Positions 44,621 to 52,258 of a DNA stretch of 64,000 bases are shown here, one piece after another (position 1 is the stretch's first letter; each line of letters begins with the position of its first letter). The notes beneath the pieces are model-generated. The model saw only the letters and a program-made list of their open reading frames with translations, had not been told where the DNA came from and searched no databases. The stretch covers positions 6,448,001 through 6,512,000 of the forward strand of contig NZ_BAABIS010000001.1 in assembly GCF_039542905.1 (NCBI RefSeq), in the 5' to 3' direction. The position numbers and the translations under genes were made by a program. The DNA comes from Kitasatospora terrestris. GTDB taxonomy: Bacteria; Actinomycetota; Actinomycetes; Streptomycetales; Streptomycetaceae.

Positions 44621-45243
44621 TCGAGTACGAGAAGGACGGCGCGTCCATCTACCGCCAGTCCTTTGCCACCATCCGGGCCGAGGCCGACCTCGTGGCCCTG
44701 CCCGCCGACGTCTCGCAGGTCGCGGTCCGGATGATCCACGCCTGCGGCATGGTCGACCTGGTCGAGGACCTGGTGTACTCGCCGGGCGTGGTCGCCTCCG
44801 CCCGCAAGGCGCTGCACGCCGGCGCCCCGATCCTCTGCGACGTCAACATGGTCGCCAGCGGCGTCACGCGCAAGCGGCTGCCCGCCGACAACGAGGTGAT
44901 CTGCACCCTCACCGACCCGTCCGTGCCCGAGCTGGCGCGGGCGATGGGCAACACCCGCAGCGCCGCCGCCATGGAGCTGTGGCTGCCCCGCCTGGAGGGC
45001 GCGGTGGTCGCCGTCGGCAACGCGCCGACCTCGCTGTTCCGGCTGCTGGAGATGATCGAGGCCGGCGCGCCGCGGCCGGCCGCCGTGATCGGCGTGCCGG
45101 TGGGCTTCATCGGCGCCGCCGAGTCCAAGCAGGCCCTGGCCGAACACCCGTCCGGCCTGGAGCACTTGGTGGTGCGGGGCCGCCGGGGCGGCAGCGCGAT
45201 GGCCGCTGCCGCGATCAACGCGATTGCGAGTGAGGAAGAGTGA
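44617..45243 (+). CDS. cobH: precorrin-8X methylmutase CobH
   Basis: Moves a methyl from C11 to C12 of precorrin-8X to form hydrogenobyrinate. 208 residues, the usual length. IYRQSFATIRAEADL, AVRMIHACGMVDLVEDLVYS (with the active-site His), GAPILCDVNMVASGVTRKRL and VIGVPVGFIGAAESKQAL are family landmarks. Coupled on both sides: ATGA with cobG and GTGA with cobIJ. Confidence 0.97.
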   Translation: MIEYEKDGASIYRQSFATIRAEADLVALPADVSQVAVRMIHACGMVDLVEDLVYSPGVVASARKALHAGAPILCDVNMVASGVTRKRLPADNEVICTLTDPSVPELARAMGNTRSAAAMELWLPRLEGAVVAVGNAPTSLFRLLEMIEAGAPRPAAVIGVPVGFIGAAESKQALAEHPSGLEHLVVRGRRGGSAMAAAAINAIASEEE

Positions 45244-46769
45244 CGGAGCGTCAGACCGGTCGACTGTACGGTGTCGGGCTGGGTCCGGGGGATCCGTCGC
45301 TGGTCACCGTCCGGGCCGCCGAACTCATCGGCAAGGCGGACGTCGTCGCGTACCACAGCGCGCGGCACGGGCGCTCGATCGCCCGCTCGATCGCCGAGCG
45401 GTACCTGGCCGGCGGCCAGATCGAGGAGAAGCTGGTCTACCCGGTCACCGTCGAGACCACCGACCACCCCGGCGGGTACCGCGGCGCGCTGGACGAGTTC
45501 TACGAGGAGGCCGCCGCCCGGCTCGCCGCCCACCTGGACGCCGGCCGCGACGTGGTGGTCCTCGCCGAGGGCGACCCGCTGTTCTACGGCTCCTACCAGC
45601 ACATGCACAAGCGCCTCGCGCACCGCTACCCGACCGAGGTGGTGCCCGGCGTGACCTCCGTCAGCGCGGCCGCCGCCCGGCTCGGCGCCCCGCTGGTCGA
45701 GGCGGAGGAAGTGCTCACGATCATCCCCGGCACCCTGCCGGAGGAGGAGCTGACGGCGCGGATCGCCGCCACCGACTCCGCGGTGATCATGAAGCTCGGC
45801 CGCACCTTCCCCGCCGTCCGGCGGGCCCTGGAGCGGGCCGGGCGGCTGGAGGACGCGCAGTACGTCGAGCGGGCCACCATGGCCGGCGAGCGGACCGCGC
45901 CGCTCGCCGAGGTCGACCCGCAGAGCGTGCCGTACTTCTCGGTCGCCGTGCTGCCCAGCAAGGTCGCGCAGCTCAGCTGGACCGGGCAGCCGATCACCGG
46001 ACCCGCCCCGGACGCCGGCGCGGAGGGCGACGTCGTCGTGGTCGGCACCGGCCCCGCCGGGCCGCTGTGGCTGACCCCCGAGGCGCGCGGCGCGCTCGCC
46101 CGCGCCACCGACCTCGTCGGGTACACCACGTACCTCGACCGGGTGCCGGCGCGGCCGGGCCAGGTCCGGCACGGCTCGGACAACAAGGTCGAGGCCGAGC
46201 GGGCCGAGTTCGCGCTCGACCTCGCCCGGCGCGGCCGCCGCGTCGCCGTCGTCTCCTCCGGCGACCCCGGCGTCTTCGCGATGGCCACCGCCGTCCTGGA
46301 GGCCGCCTGCGCCGACCCGTACCGGTCGGTGCCGGTCCGGGTGCTGCCCGGCATGACCGCCGCGCACGCCGCCGCCTCCCGCGCCGGCGCGCCGCTCGGC
46401 CACGACTACGCCACCATCTCGCTCTCCGACCGGCTCAAGCCCTGGGACGTCATCGCCCGCCGGCTGCGCGCCGCCGCCGAGGCCGACCTGGTGCTCGCCC
46501 TCTACAACCCGGGCTCCAAGTCCCGCACCACGCAGGTGGGCGCGGCCCGCGACCTGCTGCTCGAGTACCGCGCCGGGGACACCCCGGTGGTGATGGCCCG
46601 CGACGTCGGCGGCCCCACCGAGCGGATCCGCACCGTCCGCCTCGCCGACCTCGACCCCACCCAGGTCGACATGCGGACGCTGCTGCTGATCGGCTCCTCG
46701 CAGACCCAGGCCGTCGCCCGCGACAACGGCACCGAAGTGGTCTGGACGCCGCGCCGCTACCCGGAGTAG
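45240..46769 (+). CDS. cobIJ: fused precorrin-2 C20- and precorrin-3B C17-methyltransferase CobIJ
   Basis: Two SAM-dependent tetrapyrrole methylases in one chain, 509 residues. The CobI part (about 1-245) has GRLYGVGLGPGDPSLVTVRA and VVVLAEGDPLFYGSYQHMH; the CobJ part (about 258-509) has DVVVVGTGPAGPLWLTPEAR, VAVVSSGDPGVFAMATAVLE and ADLVLALYNPGSKSRTTQ. Fusion of these two is usual in actinobacteria and would channel the labile precorrin-3 intermediates around CobG, whose gene is in the same operon. GTG start overlaps the cobH stop. No further cob gene follows downstream here. Confidence 0.96.
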   Translation: MTERQTGRLYGVGLGPGDPSLVTVRAAELIGKADVVAYHSARHGRSIARSIAERYLAGGQIEEKLVYPVTVETTDHPGGYRGALDEFYEEAAARLAAHLDAGRDVVVLAEGDPLFYGSYQHMHKRLAHRYPTEVVPGVTSVSAAAARLGAPLVEAEEVLTIIPGTLPEEELTARIAATDSAVIMKLGRTFPAVRRALERAGRLEDAQYVERATMAGERTAPLAEVDPQSVPYFSVAVLPSKVAQLSWTGQPITGPAPDAGAEGDVVVVGTGPAGPLWLTPEARGALARATDLVGYTTYLDRVPARPGQVRHGSDNKVEAERAEFALDLARRGRRVAVVSSGDPGVFAMATAVLEAACADPYRSVPVRVLPGMTAAHAAASRAGAPLGHDYATISLSDRLKPWDVIARRLRAAAEADLVLALYNPGSKSRTTQVGAARDLLLEYRAGDTPVVMARDVGGPTERIRTVRLADLDPTQVDMRTLLLIGSSQTQAVARDNGTEVVWTPRRYPE

Positions 46770-46901
46770 GTCGCTCGCCCTCCCCGGACCGGGTGCGGGC
46801 CGGCGGGCGGTCGGTACGGTGAGGTCGGTGGGGCCGGGCGGGAGTGGCAACGCCGGCGCGGGCCGGAGACGTTGGGGTTCTGCCGGACGAGGGGGGCGGA
46901 G

Positions 46902-47492
46902 ATGACACGACGCTGGATCGCGGGCCGGATCGTCGGCGGGGCTGCTGCCGTGCCGCTCGCGCTGCTGGCGGTCGGGTGGTGGCACACCCGACCGGGTGGG
47001 CGGGTGCTGGTGGCGGACACCCTGTACCGGCCGTTGGTGGCGGTGGCGCTCGCGCTGGTGGCGATCGGCCGGTGCGTCGCCGAGGAGCACCGGGGCCGGC
47101 GGGCGGGCATGCTGGTCCTGACCTGGGTGGCCGGGGCGGTGCTGGGGTTCGGGGCGTGGGCGGCCGGCGTGTTCGGCGAGCCGACGCAGGTGACCCGGAC
47201 GGCGGCCCCGGGCGGGGTCGGCCGGACGCTGGTGGTGGTCCACCACGGCAACCTCGGCGCCGAGACGGAGGCCCAGTCCTGGGAGGTCCTGGTGGAGTCC
47301 GGATCCGGCTGGTCCGCCCGCCGGTGGACGGTCTTCGAGATGCCGGAGCAGTTCCCCGGGGACGGGGCCTTCACCTCCGCGCGGTGGACCGGGCCCGACG
47401 AGATCACGGTCACCACGGACCGGGGCGTCCGGGTGTTCGGCGTGGACCCGCGGAGCGGCAGGCCCGCGCCGACCGGGAGCGTCGCCGAGTGA
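46902..47492 (+). CDS. small membrane protein, first of a tandem paralogue pair
   Basis: 196-residue protein of unknown function, ATG at 46902 behind GGGGGGCGGAG. Three hydrophobic helices (about 8-28 GGAAAVPLALLAVGWWH, 40-57 YRPLVAVALALVAIG, 66-90 VLTWVAGAVLGFGAWAAGVF), then a ~105-residue soluble C-terminal domain (RTLVVVHHGNLGAETEAQSW, ARWTGPDEITVTTDRGVRVF). No known motif. The second gene overlaps its stop (GTGA) and encodes a close paralogue, indicating a tandem duplication kept in one operon. Confidence 0.75.
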   Translation: MTRRWIAGRIVGGAAAVPLALLAVGWWHTRPGGRVLVADTLYRPLVAVALALVAIGRCVAEEHRGRRAGMLVLTWVAGAVLGFGAWAAGVFGEPTQVTRTAAPGGVGRTLVVVHHGNLGAETEAQSWEVLVESGSGWSARRWTVFEMPEQFPGDGAFTSARWTGPDEITVTTDRGVRVFGVDPRSGRPAPTGSVAE

Positions 47493-48082
47493 CGGGGCGT
47501 CGGACGGTGAGCCGGGCGTTCGGTGCCGCGGTGGCGGTGCCGCTCGCGCTGCTGGCGGTGGGGTGGTGGCACAGCCGGCCCGGTGGGCGGGTGCTGGTGG
47601 CGCAGACGCTGGACCGGCCGCTCGTGCTGCTGCCGGTGGCGCTCCTGCTGGCGGCGGTCGCGTGCTGCTTCGTCGAGGACCGGGGCAACCGGGCGGTGGG
47701 CCTGTTCCTGACCTGGGTCGCCGGGGCGGTGCTGGTGCTCGGGGCGTGGGGGGCTTCCGCGTTCGCCGAGCCGACGACGGTGACCCGGGAGGCGGCACCC
47801 GGCGGGGCCGACCGGACGCTGGTGGTGGTGCACCACGGGAGCCCGGGCGCCGAGGCGGAGGCGCAGTCCTGGGAGATCCAGGTCGAGAGCGGATCGGGAT
47901 GGTCCGCGCGGCGGTGGACGGTCCTCGAACTGCCCGGGAGGTCCCCCGGGGGCGGGCTGTCGGCCACGGCCCGGTGGACCGGCCCGGAGCGGTTCACGGT
48001 CACCACGGACCGCGGCGTCCGGCTGCTCTTCGGCGTGGACCCGCGGAGCGGCAGGCCCACGCCGACCGGGAGCGCACCCTAG
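47489..48082 (+). CDS. small membrane protein, second of the tandem paralogue pair
   Basis: 197-residue paralogue of the preceding protein, translationally coupled to it. Same three-helix amino-terminal half (AVPLALLAVGWWHSRPGGRV, PLVLLPVALLLAAVACC, LTWVAGAVLVLGAWGASAF) and same soluble domain (RTLVVVHHGSPGAEAEAQSW, SGWSARRWTV, VTTDRGVRLLFGVDPRSGRP). The two differ mainly in the loops and around helix 2. Unknown function; overlaps the convergent ThrRS-like gene by 4 bases. Confidence 0.75.
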   Translation: MTGRRTVSRAFGAAVAVPLALLAVGWWHSRPGGRVLVAQTLDRPLVLLPVALLLAAVACCFVEDRGNRAVGLFLTWVAGAVLVLGAWGASAFAEPTTVTREAAPGGADRTLVVVHHGSPGAEAEAQSWEIQVESGSGWSARRWTVLELPGRSPGGGLSATARWTGPERFTVTTDRGVRLLFGVDPRSGRPTPTGSAP

Positions 48083-49269
48083 GGTCGGTCCGCCAGGATG
48101 CGGCGGAGGGCGTCCTCGGCCGGCTCCGCGGGCAGGTGCTCGCCGGTGCGGGGGCGGAGGGAGAGGCGGCCGGTGGCCGATTCGGCGGGGCCGAGGACGG
48201 CCCGGTACGGGACGAGCCGGCCGGCCCGGACGCGGGCGCCGAGGGTGCCCTGGTCGGGGGCGGCCAGTTCGGCGCGCAGGCCGAGGGCGAGGGCTCGGGA
48301 CACCAGGGCCTCGGCGTCGGGGAGTTGGGCGTCGGAGAGCGGCAGCACCAGGAGCTGGACGGGGGCGAGCCAGGTGGGGAAGGCGCCGCCGTGGGTCTCG
48401 ATGAGGTGGGCGACGGCGCGCTCCACGCTGCCGATCACCGCGCGGTGGACCATCACGGGCCGGTGGCGCCGCCCGTCCGCACCGATGTAGGAGAGGTCGA
48501 ACCGCGCGGGCTGGTGGAAGTCGACCTGGACGGTGGAGAGGGTCGCCTCACGGCCGGCACTGTCGACCACCTGCACGTCGATCTTCGGACCGTAGAACGC
48601 GGCCTCGCCGTCGGCCCGTTCGTACCGGATGCCGGACTCCTCCAGCACCTCGACCAGCAGGGCGTTGGCCCGGCGCCAGAGTTCGGGGTCCTTGACGTAC
48701 TTTCCGCCCTCGCCGGGCAGGGAGAGCCGGTAGCGGGCGGCGCCGATGCCGAGCGCCCGGTAGGCGTCCCGGATCATCCCCAGCGCGCCGCGGACCTCGT
48801 CGGCGACCTGGTCGAGCCGGCAGAAGACGTGCGCGTCGTTGAGCTGGATGGACCGGACCCTGGTCAGTCCGCCGAGCACGCCGGAGAGTTCGGCCCGGAA
48901 CATCGGCCCGAGTTCGGCCATCCGCAGTGGCAGCTCGCGGTAACTGCGGCCCTGGGAGCGGAAGATGACGGCGTGGTGCGGGCAGAGGCTGGGGCGCAGC
49001 ACGACCTGTTCGGTGCCGAGGTCCATCGGGGGGAACATGTCCTCGCTGTAGTGCTCCCAGTGGCCGGAGATCTCGTACAGTTCGCGTTTGCCGAGCACGG
49101 GCGAGTACACGTGCCGGTAGCCGGCGCGGCGTTCGGCCTCGCGGACGTACTCCTCCAGGGCGTGCCGGACGGCGGCGCCGTCGGGCAGCCAGTAGGGCAG
49201 GCCGGCGCCGATCAGCGGGTCGGTGCCGAAGAGCCGGAGTTCGCGGCCGAGCTTGCGGTGGTCGTTCAC
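48079..49269 (-). CDS. thrS: truncated threonyl-tRNA synthetase (catalytic plus anticodon domains only)
   Basis: About 396 residues instead of about 650: it begins at the catalytic core (DHRKLGRELRLFGTDPLIGAGL) and lacks the TGS and second N-terminal editing domains. Class II motifs are intact: motif 2 FRAELSGVLGGLTRVRS, motif 3 HRAVIGSVERAVAHLIE; the zinc ligands Cys (LRPSLCPHH), His (NDAHVF) and His (MVHRAVIGS) are kept. A C-terminal anticodon-binding domain (WLAPVQLLVLPLSDAQLPDA) follows. The GTG at 49269 has GAGGGAG 6 bases upstream. Charging without editing suggests an accessory synthetase, e.g. stress or inhibitor-resistant, beside a full-length housekeeping ThrRS elsewhere. A threonine-codon leader and hairpin upstream imply attenuation control. 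Confidence 0.93.
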   Translation of the reverse strand: MNDHRKLGRELRLFGTDPLIGAGLPYWLPDGAAVRHALEEYVREAERRAGYRHVYSPVLGKRELYEISGHWEHYSEDMFPPMDLGTEQVVLRPSLCPHHAVIFRSQGRSYRELPLRMAELGPMFRAELSGVLGGLTRVRSIQLNDAHVFCRLDQVADEVRGALGMIRDAYRALGIGAARYRLSLPGEGGKYVKDPELWRRANALLVEVLEESGIRYERADGEAAFYGPKIDVQVVDSAGREATLSTVQVDFHQPARFDLSYIGADGRRHRPVMVHRAVIGSVERAVAHLIETHGGAFPTWLAPVQLLVLPLSDAQLPDAEALVSRALALGLRAELAAPDQGTLGARVRAGRLVPYRAVLGPAESATGRLSLRPRTGEHLPAEPAEDALRRILADRP

Positions 49270-49315
49270 GGTGGTCTCCCTCGGGTCGGGCGAGGGGCGG
49301 GCGACCACGGACAGC

Positions 49316-49350
49316 CCGAAGCCCCGGGGCCACTCGCCCCGGGGCTTCGG
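49316..49350 (-). terminator. attenuator hairpin in the ThrRS leader
   Basis: CCGAAGCCCCGGGGC (49336-49350 on the minus strand) pairs perfectly over 15 bases with its complement at 49316-49330, loop of 5. It lies between the leader-peptide stop and the synthetase gene, 46 bases before its start codon, as expected for a ribosome-controlled attenuator. Confidence 0.75.
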
Positions 49351-49361
49351 ACGGACAGGTG

Positions 49362-49418
49362 TCAGCGCGCCGGGACGGTGTCCGGCGTCGTCGTCGCTGC
49401 AGCGCGCTGAAGGTTCAT
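49362..49418 (-). CDS. threonine-rich leader peptide of the ThrRS gene
   Basis: 18-codon frame, ATG at 49418: MNLQRAAATTTPDTVPAR then TGA. It contains three consecutive ACG threonine codons and a fourth (ACC) three residues later, directly upstream of a strong terminator hairpin and of a threonyl-tRNA synthetase gene. This is the arrangement of a classical ribosome-mediated attenuator: stalling at Thr codons under low charged tRNA-Thr would allow an antiterminator. Likely not a functional protein product. Confidence 0.75.
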   Translation of the reverse strand: MNLQRAAATTTPDTVPAR

Positions 49419-49476
49419 GCCGCCCAGGCTAGCGCCGGGGCCGGGGAGCGGCGAGGGGGTTTCCGGCGAGGGGTTC

Positions 49477-49878
49477 TCAGCCGAGGGTGATCCGGATGCC
49501 GACCGTGCCGTCGTTGCCGCGCCGGACCCGGCTGCCGAGCAGGGTGAGGACGCCGAGCAGGCCGTACTTCTGGCGCAGCAGCGTGCGGTAGGCGGCGGTC
49601 CGCTCGCGGGTGCAGATCTCGGCGGTGGCGGGCACCTGGTCGCCGGTGGGGTTGCCGCGGACGTCGCAGGGGCCGACGGTGACGTCGGCGCGGTTGCGGA
49701 TCCGCTTGACCTTCCAGGAGTCGGCCACCGTCCACACGCCGAGCGCCTCGCCGTCGCGCACCACCCACACCGGCGTGGGCACCGGGGTGCCGTCCTTGCG
49801 GAAGGTGGTGAGCAGCAGGTAGCTGCCGGCGGAGAGCTGGACCAGCTGCGCGAGCCGGTCGCTGGGAGTGGCGTCCAT
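49477..49878 (-). CDS. PPOX-class F420/FMN-dependent oxidoreductase
   Basis: 133-residue split-barrel flavin/deazaflavin-binding protein. SYLLLTTFRKDGTPVPTPVW and VWTVADSWKVKRIRNRADVT are the family signature (cofactor phosphate binding), followed by VGPCDVRGNPTGDQV. Actinobacterial members of this size bind F420 or FMN and reduce quinones or biliverdin-like substrates; the physiological substrate is unknown. ATG at 49878. Separate unit lying between the ThrRS leader and the SDR gene, all on the minus strand. Confidence 0.88.
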   Translation of the reverse strand: MDATPSDRLAQLVQLSAGSYLLLTTFRKDGTPVPTPVWVVRDGEALGVWTVADSWKVKRIRNRADVTVGPCDVRGNPTGDQVPATAEICTRERTAAYRTLLRQKYGLLGVLTLLGSRVRRGNDGTVGIRITLG

Positions 49879-49888
49879 GACGTGCAGT

Positions 49889-50752
49889 TTAGGCGGGGCG
49901 CGGGCGGGCGGGCTCGGGCAGCGGGAAGCTGCGGCGCATCAGGGCGTCGAAGGCCGCGTCCGGCAGCAGGCGCTTGGCCAGCATGGTGGAGCGGGCCAGC
50001 GCGCCGATCGCGTAGCGGGCGCGCGGCCGGGCGGCGGTCGCGGCGCGGACGATCACCTTGGTCGCGGCCTCCGCGGGGACGGCGCCGCTGCGGCGGGTGA
50101 ACGCCTGGTGGGCGTACATGTCGGCGAGCCGGGTGCGGAAGGAGCCGTACGGGTCGGCGGGATCGGCGGCCGGGTGCATGGTGCCGACCGCGGTGGCGCC
50201 GAACCCGGTGATGGTGGGCCCGGGTTGGACCACGACGACCTCGACGCCGAACGGTGCGACCTCCAGCCGCAGCGAGTCGCTGATCGCCTCCACCGCGTGC
50301 TTGCTGGCGTGGTAGAACGCGCCGCCGGGCGGGGAGAAACGGCCCGCCATCGAGGAGATGTTGACGATCCGGCCGCGCCCCGCGCGGCGCATGCCGGGCA
50401 GCACCAGCTGGGCCATCCGGACCAGGCCGAAGACGTTGGTGTCGAACTGGGCGCGGACCTCGTCCGGGGTGGCCGACTCCACCGGCAGGTGCAGCCCGTA
50501 CGCGGCGTTGTTGATCAGGACGTCGACGCTGCCGTGCGCGGCCTCGACCGCGGCGACCGCGTCGGCCATCGACCGCTCGTCGGTGACGTCGAGCGGCAGG
50601 GTGGTGATGCCGAGCGCGGCCAGGTCGGCGAGGGTCTCGGGGCGGCGGGCGGTGGCGTACACCCGGTGGCCGAGGCCGTGCAGGGCGAGGGCGGCCTGGC
50701 GGCCCATGCCGGAGGAGCAGCCGGTGATCAGGACGGTTCGGGGCGGAGTCAT
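49889..50752 (-). CDS. short-chain dehydrogenase/reductase
   Basis: 287-residue classical SDR. NAD(P) motif TVLITGCSSGMGRQAALAL (TGxxxGxG at residues 10-17), NNAAYG, catalytic Ser in IVNISSMAGRFS, and YHASK catalytic Tyr/Lys near residues 155-159. The RVYATARRPETLADL segment with Arg residues after beta-2 favours NADPH. Translated from an ATG that overlaps the stop of the TetR gene upstream (ATGA), so it is the co-transcribed target of that autoregulated repressor. Substrate unknown. Confidence 0.9.
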   Translation of the reverse strand: MTPPRTVLITGCSSGMGRQAALALHGLGHRVYATARRPETLADLAALGITTLPLDVTDERSMADAVAAVEAAHGSVDVLINNAAYGLHLPVESATPDEVRAQFDTNVFGLVRMAQLVLPGMRRAGRGRIVNISSMAGRFSPPGGAFYHASKHAVEAISDSLRLEVAPFGVEVVVVQPGPTITGFGATAVGTMHPAADPADPYGSFRTRLADMYAHQAFTRRSGAVPAEAATKVIVRAATAARPRARYAIGALARSTMLAKRLLPDAAFDALMRRSFPLPEPARPRPA

Positions 50753-51363
50753 CGGTCGGCCTTTCGGTGGAGGAGGTCCCAGACGGCGGCTTCGGCGCGG
50801 TCCAGGTCCTCGGCGGGGAGGGCGTCGAGGCCGCCGGCCGGGCGGGCGAGCTTCACCAGGCCGGTGAAGGCGCCGAGGGCGAGGCCGACCAGCTGCTCGG
50901 CGTCGCCGTCGCGGATCGCACCGGCGTGCTGGCCGCGCTCGATGAAGTCGGCGGCCACCCGGTGCAGTTCGTCCGCCAGGGCGCGGCTCTCGGGGTCGAG
51001 GAAGGTGTCGTGCTGCTGGTGCTCCAGGAACACGAAGGCGTCCGGGTGGGCGCTCGCGTAACGGGTGAAGCCGCGCCAGAAGCGGGCGAACTCCTCCCGG
51101 GCGGTGCCGGCCGGCCCGCCGTCGGCGAGGGCCTCGGCGAGCGTGTCGAGCAGGGTGCGCTTGGCGTACCGGAACGCGGCGTTGCCGAGCGCCTCCTTGC
51201 TCGGGAAGTACCGGTAGATGCTGCCCACGCCGACGCCCGCGTGCTGCGCGACGGCGGGCATCTGGGTGCCCTCGTAGGTGCGCTCGGCGAACAGCGCGAG
51301 GGCGGAGTCGATCAGCAGCCGGTCCAGGTCCGGTCGTTTCGGTGCCACGGAATGAATGTTCAT
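50749..51363 (-). CDS. TetR-family regulator of the SDR operon
   Basis: 204 residues. Helix-turn-helix region about 15-60: DRLLIDSALALFAERTYEGT, QHAGVGVGSIYRYFPSKEAL. Ligand domain has EFARFWRGFTRYASAHPDAF and FLEHQQHDTFLDPESRAL. The annotated ATG at 51363 sits inside an 18-base palindrome; a GTG at 51348 (V-A-P-K-R-P) is an alternative, and the absence of any ribosome site suggests a leaderless message. First gene of a TetR-SDR operon, likely self-repressing. Confidence 0.9.
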   Translation of the reverse strand: MNIHSVAPKRPDLDRLLIDSALALFAERTYEGTQMPAVAQHAGVGVGSIYRYFPSKEALGNAAFRYAKRTLLDTLAEALADGGPAGTAREEFARFWRGFTRYASAHPDAFVFLEHQQHDTFLDPESRALADELHRVAADFIERGQHAGAIRDGDAEQLVGLALGAFTGLVKLARPAGGLDALPAEDLDRAEAAVWDLLHRKADR

Positions 51364-51366
51364 TCC
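51349..51366. promoter_or_regulatory. TetR operator overlapping its own start codon
   Basis: GGAATGAATGTTCATTCC, palindromic at 16 of 18 positions. GAATGAACATTCATTC-type dyads are common TetR operators. It covers the start codon of the TetR gene. Confidence 0.7.
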
Positions 51367-51491
51367 GATGGCGGCCCGCTGTCAAGGGCCCCGGGCCGGA
51401 GCCATGGCCCGGCTCCACGACGAGCTCGCCGCACTGTTCCGGGAGTGCGCCGACCTCCTGCTGCTGACCGGCGTCGAGCGCGACCTGCGCG

Positions 51492-52238
51492 TCAGCCGAT
51501 CGTGGCGAGCCAGGCGAGGGCGGCCGGGACGTCCGGGGCGGTGGGCAGGCCCGCCGGGGGCTCCGGGCGCTCCACCACGATCACCGGCAGCCCCAGCTCG
51601 CGGGCGGCGGCCAGCTTCGGCGCGGTCGCCGCGCCGCCGCTGTCCTTCGTGACCACCACGTCGATCCGGTGCTCCCGCAGGACCGCGCGCTCGCCGTCCA
51701 GGGTGAACGGCCCGCGATCCAGCAGCACCTCCGTGCGCGCCGGCATCGGCGGCTCCGGCGCGTCCACCGAGCGGACCAGGAACGCGTGGCCGTCGAGGTC
51801 CGCGAACGCCGCCAGGCCCATCCGGCCCGTGGTGAGGAACACCCGCCGGCCCGCCGGCTCGGCGCGCAGCACCTCGGCCGCCCCGGCGAGCGAGCCGACC
51901 CGCCGCCACCGGTCGCCCTCAACCGGCACCCAGCTGGGACGACGCAGGGCGAGCAGGGGAACATGGACCTCGGCGGCCGCGACGGCCGCGTTGCGGCTGA
52001 TCGTCCCGGCGAAAGGATGGGTGGCGTCGATGAGAGCGTCCACGCGCTGCTCGCGCAGCCACGCGGCCAGGCCCTCCGGGCCGCCGAATCCGCCGATCCG
52101 CACCTCGCCCGCCGGCAGCCGCGGCTCCGCGACCCGGCCCGCGAGGGAACTCGTGACGCGGTCCGCGGGGCGGTCGGCGGCCAGCGCGCCGGCGAGGCGG
52201 CGTGCCTCGGTCGTGCCGCCGAGGATCAGGACGTGCAT
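51492..52238 (-). CDS. cobK: precorrin-6A reductase CobK
   Basis: NADPH-dependent reduction of precorrin-6A to precorrin-6B. 248 residues with the CobK/CbiJ opening MHVLILGGTTEARRLAGAL, ALIDATHPFAGTISRNAA, RRVFLTTGRMGLAAF and VVVTKDSGGAATAPKLAAAR. The ATG at 52238 is divergent from cbiD, whose start is 20 bases away, so the two share a very short promoter region. Isolated from the other cob genes of the window. Confidence 0.95.
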   Translation of the reverse strand: MHVLILGGTTEARRLAGALAADRPADRVTSSLAGRVAEPRLPAGEVRIGGFGGPEGLAAWLREQRVDALIDATHPFAGTISRNAAVAAAEVHVPLLALRRPSWVPVEGDRWRRVGSLAGAAEVLRAEPAGRRVFLTTGRMGLAAFADLDGHAFLVRSVDAPEPPMPARTEVLLDRGPFTLDGERAVLREHRIDVVVTKDSGGAATAPKLAAARELGLPVIVVERPEPPAGLPTAPDVPAALAWLATIG

Positions 52239-52258
52239 CGGAACTCCAGGGAGCGAAC

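Noticed and set aside
49316..49418. T-box riboswitch before the ThrRS gene
   Set aside because: No T-box consensus or specifier loop recognised; the leader peptide with Thr codons explains the region better.
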